From Apostichopus japonicus (taxonomy: Eukaryota; Echinodermata; Holothuroidea; Aspidochirotida; Stichopodidae), in the NCBI RefSeq assembly GCF_037975245.1, contig NC_092570.1, forward strand, positions 7,875,001-7,939,000: a stretch of DNA of 64,000 nt, read 5' to 3'. Both the position numbers and the translations under genes were made by a program. Of this stretch, positions 41,201 to 53,200 are shown one piece after another. The notes under the pieces are model-generated. The model saw nothing but the letters and a program-made list of their open reading frames with translations, searched no databases and had not been told where the DNA came from. How positions within the stretch are numbered: the stretch's first letter is position 1; each line of letters opens with the position of its first letter.

Positions 41201-44200
41201 AAAAACACAAATAAATACCAAGAATTAGCCCTACTTATAAATATCCGGTTCGGTGGCCGAGTGGTCTATGGCGTCTGACTTGAGATATGATATGCAATGC
41301 ATTCGTGGGTTCGAATCCCGCCGAACTACCATTTTGCACTTGTTTGCACACAGTAACTTACACAGTAACTGTATTGTATGATTGTAAAGCTGTGTCAAAA
41401 AACAAAAACTGAATGGAGGATCCAGTTATGAAGTTCATCCAAGCATCTGACACAGATTCCTTTGGCTGTTTTGCAAGGAATCAAGTAACACAAAAATTCA
41501 AGTTTTCATAATCATATAGCCACATACTGAGAAACTGCTTTCACATGTAAATATTCACAATTGCACCAAAATATCTAGTACTTCTTGTCTAGAGCCAATC
41601 CACCAGTCATTGTTTGTCATGCAAAAAAGAATTAACAAACATGTAGTGTTTCAATTTCAAAGAGCGTTCAAATACACAAATAAATAATAGGAATAGCCTT
41701 AATTAATGTCTCGGTTCGGTGGCCGAGTGATTAAGGCGTCTGATTTGAGATCTGATTTGCACACAGTAATACCGCCTCTCGCAAGAGAAATCCCTGGGGG
41801 AAACCCTAATGAGAACAGTTATCTATCATAGAATTCCAAGATAGCCCAAGTACAAATCCATGAATATCCATGTTTTTACTGACTTGGAATTGTTCTGAAA
41901 TTTTGTTCCTACATTCTTAATAATCAACAGCTTTATAACAAAATAAAAGGTCCTTCATTTCAGATGAATATTGTATTTTGAGAAAATAAAATGGAAAAAG
42001 AATATCTGCAATTTTTTGCTCATTTTGTTATGTCCGTGTACTATTACATAAATTTCTTAAAGAAGTTTATAAGGAATTCTCAAAAGGCAACTGCTTTGAC
42101 CCAGGTTTTAAGCCTGCTAGAAGAAAGTTGCTTAAATTGCAAGGAAATTAAACGAGAAAGAACAATATCAGTAAGATGTAAATACTGTCTAAATCAGTGA
42201 TAAAACTAGAGTCAATTTTTGGGTGAGATGACAATGTTTAATAGGGGACTCTTGTCATGTTCACTTAGGAGTACATCATTATCTAAGTAAGATTCATGCG
42301 ATTAGTGATGTTGTATTTTGTATTTATTTTTTTTTAATGACATTTGACCATCAAGAAGATAGCCATTGTAAATGTAGAAGCTTCTTCGATAGGTTTGTTT
42401 GTGTTGAAAGAATTATCTATCTTTTTATCAGAGTACCATCATATTTATGTATGTGTTCTCACTATCTGATTGTCTAGCTACTGATAATCATTCCAAACTG
42501 GTCACTCTCTTTTCTTTTTTTCTTACAGTGTATCAACCACTACAACTCTGAATGGAAGGTTATTAATAATAAGTATGAAGAATATTCCAGAGATTTCCAC
42601 CAACTACCCTGGTAAGGATCTTCTGATAGTGATAGGGGGTTATAAAAAGAAGGGAGGGGGGGAGGGGGAGGGACAGAGGGATTATGCAAATTCATGGATT
42701 AAAGGGACTAAATGGAAGTGGAAATGCAATATTTGGAGTTTGGGGATTTGGAGAAGGGATGAATGAGGTGGGCTTCAAAGTTGGGGTAGACGAAAGATTT
42801 AGGGAATAGGATGGTTTTAATTACATCCCCTGGTATGAATGCTCTTCTACTGTATGAATTTTTAGAATTCACTGTGGGAAGAGCGAGAAATAAGGAAGTG
42901 TAAAGGGTTTGGGATAGGGGATAAGAAAAAGTAGGGAAAGGATTGTTTAAAGGGGGGAGGGTGTATGCATGGTTAATTAACCTCTAAACCTCTAAACCAG
43001 TAGTAGTATGGTATAGAAAAAGATGCTGAGGGTAACCATTTACTCTGGGCTATTTCACCTTTATAAAATGTTATATAGGAGAAAGAGCTACCCATTCCCA
43101 TGTGCGATGCTGTAGTCCCACGCTATAAAACAACATTAGCAAGACTAAGAGGACATAATCAGAGAAATAGATATGATAAGCTGTGGCAGAATAAGCTGTA
43201 CAAAGTAGGACTAAGAGTTATTACAAAGCTGCCATTAATATGTACCCACATGACCATGGGAACTAAATAAATGTCTAGACAAAACCTATGTTCTATTTTG
43301 ATAATAAAAATAAAAAAAATTTGATCAGAAAAGATTTAAAAGAGAGAAAGTAGATATAGCCAAAAATTGTTCAATAGATGCATAACCTGAAGCTTTTGAA
43401 GTATTCTCTATTATCTAGTAGATTTGGCCTTAAAATGTTATAGCAGCACTGCACTTAACCCTTATGTATGGGAAAGTTAAAAGCAATTAAAGTGTTTACA
43501 CTGATTTACATGATAGAAGTGCTATGTGTTTTGCATATGTGCAACCACTCTGGACTCGTATATAGACTACGATCGATCTAATGCAATATTATGGTACAGT
43601 GTAATAACACCTTCCTGGTTGAAACACTGTGAAAGTAAAATCTCTTTTAAGCCAATGATTTCCTGTTCTGGTTCTCCCTAGAGATAGTATCTTTTGAGGG
43701 TTTAAGTTTATTTCCTGTTAAGTATTGGATGGATTAAAAAACTGTACGGAAGGAACCGGTGTTAAAAGTATGCACACGGCCACCACCTCCAAAATGTCAA
43801 TTTTGTTCGCGATTTCTCAGTAAATATCATGGCATGGTTACAAAGGAGTGTGTTGCCTACATAGTAACGGAAAGCAATTCATATAAAGGAAAGGTCTTCA
43901 TGCTACAGTATGTCTGCTACCATCAAATGTTGTTATTCCAAGAAAACATAACAACCCTTCAAATTTATCCCTCAATGACCAAAAAGATAGCAAAGGAAAA
44001 AACAACAACAACAGCAAGAACAACAACAAATGTTCGATGGTACTTAATCCTAGCTCGTTACAGGCAACTCCAAAATCTTTCAAATATTTAAACAGTGTGA
44101 ACCAAAATTAACAAGTTTTGAATATTGAAAGGAAATTGAAATTCAACTTTTAAGCACCTTGTGGAAGACAGGAAAGGCTGCAGTAGCTGTGGACCCCCCC

Positions 44201-47200
44201 CCCCCACGCAGTAAGCCTGAATCAACTTTTTTTTTAAATGAGAGATTATCTCAACAGACCCCCCCCCCTCCCCCTCTCCGAAGACATCTAAAAGAATTAA
44301 ACTTCGAAAAAAAACTGCTAAAAAAATATCTTTTTAGTTCAGGAGGAACGGGTGGGAGATGGGGAGGGGGTTAGTTGTAAGACTTGTTTGTAATAGGAAC
44401 TGTTGTAAGGAGTAGAGTAAGTTATGAGAAATTTTGTTGCATTTGCTTTAGACGTAGTCCGCGAAGCAATATTGTTCTAAACCAATCAAGTTTAATTTAA
44501 TACCTTAATTATTATTTCAATAGATGATGATTTGGTAAAAAATTATAAACACAATTTAGTTGCAAAAGTCACTGTTTTATATAGTATATATATGTGTAAA
44601 ACAACAATGTAGGACGGTCGTGAGCCTGGATAGAACAACACAGAGAGACCTTCAACTCTCTTTAGAAGATATAATTGGTTCATTGCTCGTAAGGCATATG
44701 TGAACAGGAAATACTTATTCAGTTTAAGTTTCCTTTCTTGTGATATAACATCAAGACTATCAGTTTCCCTTTGTTTATTTTGCATTTGTGGAATTCAAGG
44801 AAAGGAAAACGAAAGGGAATAAGTATAAAAAGACATTGAATTTAAAAAAAAAAAATTTTTTACTTGTGTCTACATAACAAACTAGTACACTCTCATTGAT
44901 ATACTGGCTTGATTTGACCAAAGGCAATTTGAAATCTATGCAAGTTTGCTAAAATTATGGTGGTACATGTGCGTGTATGTGTGTGCCTGCGCATTTGTGT
45001 ATCTTACGCTTTGGCTTGTAAACATGATAACCAATAAATTATAGGACTGTTTTAAATTCCTGCATGATGTGTGGGTCCACCGTAGTTAGGTCATATTGGT
45101 CAAAATTGGTAAAAAATTTAATTTAAATACACAAACTTAGTCAGAACAATGGTCAAATAGTCTGATATCGGTATAAAATGTTACCTTAGACATCCTCATA
45201 CAACAGACATGACTAGGAATCACCAACAGTTTCTGATTGACAGTGCTAGTTGATTCATGCACCTAGGTAACAGTTAGTTCATGAAGACCAGACTACATTA
45301 ATTTATTTAAATATTACAGAAAAATCTATCAGATATTTGGTGTACCTGTTTATTGATAACTTGTACAAAATTTTGAAAGATTATAATGTGCAGTAGAACT
45401 TACAACAGTACATACAACAATATTTTTTGGTTGGTTTTTAGTTGTTAGACTAAAAGATTTGATGTCGAGTCTGAGCTGAGCATGGGCAAACCACCTGTAC
45501 AATAAATGAGATTTCCACATAAAACAACACAATGTCCATTATTCACTTAAGAAATTGTACTTGAAGCTCTCCTACGGTAAAAAACGAGGAAGAGACCACT
45601 AACATTTACTTTGATGCAATTTATCCTCCACGTATAGCGTATTGTGATGACGTTGAAGCGTCGGACGGTTCCGACGTTATCAAAGGTTTCCAGCACTGCG
45701 AACCTGTCATGAGACCTGGTAGGCCAAACAAGACATGTTACAATCAGAACTGATGATACATCTCAATTTTCTCTTTTGCCTTTTTTTTTTAATGCAGTTA
45801 TTCGAGGACGGTCAAACTCCCGGAACAGAGGTACGAAGTGGATGAGGCGGAGGATGACCGGTTAGAGGACTCTATGTTATCTCCATCCATCTTCAAGAGA
45901 GGGTACCTCCTCAAAACACCGTTCGGAAACAGCACGGAACGGAGACTACTAGCAGTAAGATGATCCACTTTTTCAATCCTATTCACAGATGTGACGAGAG
46001 CATAGTTATCAATCAATCAATCGATGTAAACCGTATAACCCAGGGTTTCCCTAACTTTATCCCCCAAAGAACCCCCTGTGGATGTCAGAGTTGTCCACGA
46101 ACCCCCAACTTTTGGAGACACAATCTGAGTCATTATTTTACTATAATATGCATATTAATGCTTCGTAAAGATCAAGTTCATAGTGTATTATTGTATTGTC
46201 ATGCGTACACCAACTTCACTAAAGTCATGTGGCCTGTGTCTGTTTCAAAATTCAGCTATTTATCACATTCACGGTACGGTACTACTATGGCAACATCTGC
46301 ATATCGAACGCGAAAAGAGTTTGTAGATAGGTACGACTTTTGTACGTTACTAAATTATATGTTATATCAGATTTTAGTTTAACAAAAAAGTACTCTAGTT
46401 TTGACTTTCAGAAATGTCTCACAAACCCCCTGGGATGGACTCACGCACCCCCTGGGGGATTCATGCACCCCAGTTAGGGAACCCCTGATGTAACCCATTT
46501 CTTTTGGGATTTTTGGGAAAATTTTTTTAGTCCAGTTGTGAGATTGTATTTTACTTCACCCCCACTTGCACCTTACCTGCTACTCCAACAAACTACCTTC
46601 AGTCATTAATCAAATTTGATCTTCCCTCAGATATGCAAACTTCGGTCTCCTTTCATATATATCACTCGCTGAAAGTCGTGGCACGGAACCGCGAGGATGC
46701 ATTAAGGGTGACATTTTTAAAGGTCAAACTTTGTTGGCATACCCAGTGTTGTTTGTAATCGGAGCGACTTTTATAAATTCCTATCGGCTTTGGTTAGCAT
46801 AGCAGCTTTCATGCCACTTATAATAACTCATACCGACGACGAAACCGTCGACCGAAACGGTCTCTCCTTCTGTGATATATTTTATAAACAAAATGACATC
46901 ACACATGAAACATTTTCAAATGGACGTCGTGTGTCCGATCTTTAAAATGTTGGAATGGAATGACAGCTGCTGTGTTCAGTCATTCTCGTTCCTGTGGTCT
47001 TAATTTGCGGTGAACATCGCTAAGAGTGAACTAGGTTAGAAAAAAACCAGCCAGAAATTGTTTTCATAATTCTGGAATACAACCAGCTCAAGTCTGTCCC
47101 GTGTGTTTATTGTTATCTACATTCTCTGGCAGGTTCAACTGTTTTGCCAATGTTATTTTTAGCGGGTCTTTACTATTACATACAGCCAGGTGATGAGTTT

Positions 47201-50200
47201 ATCTTGCACTGTAAACTAGTTGCCCTTTAAGGAAGCCTAACTGCTGATGCAGCTTGTCTCCCTTTTCCGTGCTTAACTGTAACAAAAATATATTGTAAAA
47301 GATAACATCTAAATGGCCCATTTTATGAAAGTGTGCCAGGGTCAGAATCTCTTCAAGTTTTTTTATTTGAGACAGTAATTCTAGCAGCATGTAGTGATTA
47401 TCTTGATAAATCTCTGATTTTTATGTGGATACTTAAATCCTGTTGTAATGGAATTCATTAGCTTAAATCTGCATTTTTAAATTTTAACAAAAATTGTTTT
47501 CAGAAAACTCAAGTATTATTTGAACCTTTCAAATGTTGTTTCAGCAATGGAATCTAAACATAACAAAACACATTATTGAATGAACATTTTTATTTGTTTA
47601 AAAAAAAAAAAAAACTTTTCTTCTCAAAAGAACCAAAATAGTCCCTTAACCATTGTCTGCAACCATAATTGTATCTGCAGTGCTCAATAAGCACAAACTA
47701 TATTGTTCAACTGCAACTACTTGTAAGGTTACTTTCTCCTATGTTGAGATAGCGAAGTTGGTGTTATAGGCTATCATATGTCTGCACTCAAATATCATAA
47801 CCTTAGGCCTTGTTGTCACAAGTTTTGACAATAAGCTGCAGTTGCACTAGAATCATTTCTGAGCCTATCACATCATATTTGAACCATTGTTTTGGTCAAA
47901 AGATGTTATCAGTTGAGACAATTTATGAATTTTTTATTAGCCAACATTTCTGATACTGTAAAGGATTTTTCATCTCACAGTACAAAAGATTTTCCAATAA
48001 GTGTCAGCAGTTTAAGGATAATTATAATATTTGAGTTAAATGTCAACATGAGTTTTGTACCATGAGGCATAGATAACATGAACAAGAAGATTCCACTAAG
48101 ATCATCATAAATAATTGGATTTTCCTGTAATATTAATGTAAAATAAGCAATTTATGGATTTATAAGTCATTGGTTTAACACATACTGAGATACGTAGTCG
48201 TAAGTGTTTGCATATCAAAGAGCTAGGTTCTGCACAGCCATGTTCTCGGATGAAACTGACCAAAGAAAATAAAACCATTTTTTAAAATTTTTTAGAATTT
48301 CAAGAGGAGATGGTTCCACTTAAAGCAACTACCGGATAAATCTTTCTTACTGGAATACTACAAAGATGAGAAAACTAACGTATCGAAAGGAACGCTGAAC
48401 TTGGACTCACTACAGGAGGTCACCAAGGTATTCTATACCATTCTTTTGTTAATTTAGTGATGGAATATTTGCATATTAATTAGACCTGTTCTCCATTGCA
48501 GGAATCATCAAAAGTAACCTGTATTGTGTACTAATCAGATCATCTTATGCGTGAAAAGCTAAAGACTGTCCACCCTCATTTCAAACCTTCTTTTTATTAA
48601 TCTATTCACACCCCCCCCCCCCCCCCTCTCGGACATTGAGATCTCTCTATTTTATCGTGGATCTGTCTGGGAGGTAATTCAGTTAGGTAACTGTCCGTGA
48701 ATTAAAAATTGTTTGGACAAATAAATAATGAGAATAATGCTTATTGTTTTGTTAGGTCAAACATGCTATAATCTATTGATGTCAAATCTCCTGCTTTTGA
48801 ATTTTCCAACTAGAACACTTCCTTCTCTTGCCATTTTTAATTTCCTTTCAATTCGTATCAAGCTAACCAAGGTCTAGATATCCACGATAAAAGTAACAAC
48901 ATTGGCTATTTGGCCATCGAAGGATTCTATTATGACCTACATCACTAAAGAAAAATGCAGGGTTTCAAATCCAGATGAGATTATTCCGCTTGAGATCACA
49001 TCGTCTGTACGAATGTTATCATATCAAGGAGCTAAGTCCCCTCCTCCAAGATCTTTAGAGGCCTTGCCCCACTCTCCCCTTCCCACCTCCCCACCTTAGG
49101 GGGGAGGACAGATTTATAGATCTGGAGGACCTCAGCATATCAAGGAGCTAAGCCCCTCCTCCAAGATCTTTAGAAGCCCTGCCCCACTCTCCCCTTCCCA
49201 CCTCCCCCACCTTAGGAGGGAGGACAGATTTATAGATCTGGAGGACCTCAACTCAATCTGAATACTTGGAAATTGGAGTATTACAGGGGATCAGGTACTG
49301 GGATCAGACATGTTGTGGTTTTGTAAAGCATCAGGTTCCAACTTGAAGATTCAGTCTGAACACAGGGGAAAAGGACTGGATGGATCTTATAAAGATTGAA
49401 ATAATATGACCTATCAGGCCCATTCAAAGGCTCACATTGCCAAGCAATTGACAATAAAGTCACCATTTTAACAGGGGCTCTTGTGTATATTTGGTTTATG
49501 ATATTCTGTGGAGGTTTTTTAAAAATGTCAACATTGTCACTTCCCCCAGAGCCAAAAATCCAAGAAGCTTGGTATGGAAATGTTGATGCAGGACGGTACC
49601 GTCCATGTCATCGCCGCGGAAACGGAGGAAGACATGAACGAGTGGTTTGCAATATTCCAGAGGGTGATCGAACAGCAGAAGATGGACTCTAACAGCGACA
49701 AGCAAAGTGTAACGTCCTTCGACGGCTTAGACCATGGTGAGCAGAGACACCTGTTTGTTCAACAAATGTTTGTACTTTTTTTTGACGAGCCAACCTATTT
49801 TTCTCCCTCCCTATGGTGTGTTCTTTCAAAAAAGAGTTGGCTGATTACAGAATAGATCCATAACAAAAGATACAAACAACGAGGGGCATTAATTTTAAAT
49901 AAACTGGTCGTCTTTTAGAAAAACTTACAGGGGGTAGGTTTTTGAGAATTCCACACCGAATTTTTTTTTTTTTTTTTTGTCATTGAAAAAATTGGAAAAA
50001 ATCCCCAAAGAGCCCCAATTGAGTACATGTCTGGGTATTTCTTATGATATCTGTTGTGTTCTGAACCATTTCCAAATTTTCTTATTGATTTTCATTGCCT
50101 CTTTGGGAAGCAAAATGGAGATGAAAGCTGTTTTGATGATTAGGATAACAATTATCTCATCCACTGCAAACCGTCTCATTGGTTTTCGTTGCCACTCTAG

Positions 50201-53200
50201 ATTTTGCCGACGATGAATTACCCACGCGAAATGAAAAATCTCACAAGTTAAAATACGAGAACAGCCAACTCCTTCAACGATACTCCAAGGAGAGCGAAAG
50301 AACTAATGCCCAGCATAGGACAAAGAACAGGCAGAAGGTGTTTAGCCTTTATCCCAGAATGATGGTAAGTATATTGATGAATACATGTGAGGGGGGAGGG
50401 TTTGGGGGGCGGGGGCAGGGTTTGGGGGGGCGGGTGCAGTGTGGAAAGTATAAGGCAATCTAAAAATTGGATAACTCTCAAAGATGAAAAAACAATAAAA
50501 CTAATTGAAGAAAGATTCATTTGAAGGAAATACTTTGTGATCCTGCAAACAGCTGCGATCTCATCTTCTGAACGGCTTCTGATGAATTCTGAAGAAAAAA
50601 AAATAAATAAATAAAAAGAAGTAATTTCTCAGTATTGATACATCGTTTATATATGTATGTTATTAATTATTCCTTATTAAGACATTAATTATATTTTCAT
50701 TTATGTATATATGTATTTTTTTTTTCTTTCTTTCTTGGGAGTCCTTTACCTTGTTAAGCCTGAATTGGCTTTTTAGAGGACTTCCCTCCACATGTATATA
50801 TTTATTATCCGTGGTAAATCAAATAAATCAAATCAAATCAAATTCGAGATTCAAACTACCATATTCTAGCTCATGAATATGCATGACTGTATGAACAATA
50901 ATTTATACATTTTTTCTTGGTCTCTCCCATCTTATTCAGATTTCGGAAAAGGTCAGCAGCACACACGAGCCGAAACCTTATGAAGAAGAATTCAAGAAAC
51001 GTTTCATGTTGGAACTGGAAGGACTGAAATTCAAACTCTGCGCGGTACTGAGCAAAGAGGGCAACGTCATAGAATTCCCAGCGGATAATAGTGCGACACA
51101 CAATGTAAGACCCATACAGATTCAGACTTCTCTTTCTCACGTGTACGAGAGGCAATTAATGCAGGTTACTTTATTAGACTCAATTAAAGGATGTTTCATC
51201 GGCGGGAGAAAAATTTAAAAAAATGTTTAACGACGCTCGTGTCCAAGAAAATAAAGTAAACAAGAAAGAAGGTATTAACAGAAATGAAATTTCTCATTTG
51301 TCTCCTTCTCTTGCTCTTGCATGACGAGATATGTTTCGATGAAATTTCATAAGGGCAAGTCAACCGAGGAGGAGGTTTACCAGTGTCTCGTGAAATATTT
51401 TGTGAAATTAAAACGATGAGATCATTAATAGCCTGTAGGCTGTCTGCCAACATCTACCAAAATATAAATAATGCAAGCGTTAATGAACGGTGGTTTGTCA
51501 GTGGCGTTTTTGTACCAAAATCTTATAATAATAATAATATTCCACTTTAATATAGCGCTTTATACCAGCAATAAGTCTCAAAGTGCTTTACTATAATGTA
51601 TTCAGTTATCTAGTCTATTTTCTTTAATCATCAAATAAATTTGTATAATGGATGCATCAGCACACACACACAAGAATGCTTCATCTGTCACGGTATATGT
51701 CTTGTATGAATCCTGAGATGAGAAATATATTTATTATTTTGTGCCATGGACATTACCTGATAACTTTTGCTGATTGTGGATTACAAATTCTGAAATATTG
51801 AAGTTTCTAAAGACTTTTATGTAATGATGATCTGCAGTTGTAGCATGAAATCATTTTTGTTCTCCCCCCCTTCCCCACCACCGATATCTGTGCATTCTGT
51901 TTGATGAAAGTCCGTAAAATAGAGGCCCGTCATTCTTAGTCATAACGTGGACCGACTTTGTTTTTTCATAAACATCTATGTCGTAGATCGAGCCATTCTT
52001 TACATCTCTGGCGCTCTTCGACGCTCAGAACAACCGAAAGATATCGGAAGATTTCCACGTCGACGTCAACAATCCGCACATGAGAAAGATGTTAGATTTT
52101 TATCAAGGCGCGATGAACGGTTCGTCTTCGCCGACACCCGACTCGCAGAGAGTAATCACTCCAACTACGATACCAAACCTAAAAGGAGTTGATGAGGAGT
52201 GGCTTAAATATCCCTTTAAAGTAAGTCATCTAGAAAGGGAAAACAAAATAGTTTCTTGTGTTTCAACAGTGTATGAGAGGAAGAGTAGGTCTAGCAGCCG
52301 TGCGGTTTCTTCCCTCTGAACCTGACTATACTTGAAGTGGTTCGGATTTAAAATATGTGCTTTTCTCCTAATGTTGGGAGGGGAAGCAGGGGGGGGATAC
52401 ATTTTGGAGGTAGGAGGAGGAGAAGGCTGTTGAATTACAGATCAGAATGATTTTGGAATAGGTTGAGAAGGATATTGATGGGGGGGATGGTAGGAAGAGT
52501 CTTGAGGGGAAGCAAGGGGAGGGGAATATTTGAGAGAGGACAGGAAGGATGATAGAATGGGGTAGTGAAAGGATATTGGACAGCGGAAAGGGTTGATGTT
52601 GGAGATGAGATGGTAAGTATGTTGGATCGGAGAGGGGAATTATTTTGGAAGAGGGTGGGGCAAGGATGTCAGAGGGTGGGGAAGGATGTTAGAGGATGGG
52701 GGAAGCATGTCAGAGGGTGGGGAAGGATGTTAGAGGGTGGGGAAGGATGTCAGAGGGTGGGGAAGGATGTTAGAGGGTGGGGAAGGATGTTAGAGGGTGG
52801 GGAAGGATGTTAGAGGGTGGGGAAGGATGTCAGAGGGTGGGGAAGGATGTCAGAGGGTGGGGAAGGATGTTAGAGGGTGGGGAAGGATGTTAGAGGGTGG
52901 TGAAAGGGGAACTAGAGTCTTACTGCCACCTGTGTTGGTTTTTGTTTTGTACCTTTGTAACATTTTACAGAGAAATCGCTTTTGTGACAATGTTTGCGAA
53001 AAAAATTGTAGTTACTACTTGCTATTGATATAGATTGATTGAAATTGTGATGAAGACAGAAATGAAGAATGAGGATTATTACTTGGTGCAAAATGTGAAA
53101 AATATGACACATTGTGGTCCATGTGATGTTACTGTGTATCATTTGTGACGCCTTTCAGGGTATATTCTCCGTGAGGAAAACCAATGCTGAAATATACATC

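Larger units (their letters stand above)
40608..41790 (+). repeat. Tandem ~470-bp repeat carrying tRNA-like sequences, 2.5 copies
   Basis: Units begin near 40608, 41048 and 41517 at agccaca-actgagaaac. They share ccaatccaccagtcattgtt and ggatccagttatgaagttca. Each contains a class II tRNA-like segment. Unit 1 lacks about 30 bp present in units 2 and 3; unit 3 is deleted inside its tRNA-like part. Confidence 0.88.
38949..48295 (+). other. DOCK introns 2-4
   Basis: Intron 2 (38949-42528) holds the 470-bp tRNA-like tandem repeat and two poly-G runs (40098-40110, 40142-40150). Intron 3 (42612-45797) has purine-rich and poly-C tracts (42648-42680, 44192-44206, 44259-44270). Intron 4 (45955-48295) holds MITE copy B; the rest is unremarkable AT-rich sequence. 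Confidence 0.8.

Noticed and set aside
52565-53033. Plus-strand frames rich in [20 protein letters not shown]
   Set aside because: Translation of the 21-bp minisatellite; it lies between two solid DOCK exons and has no splice signals.
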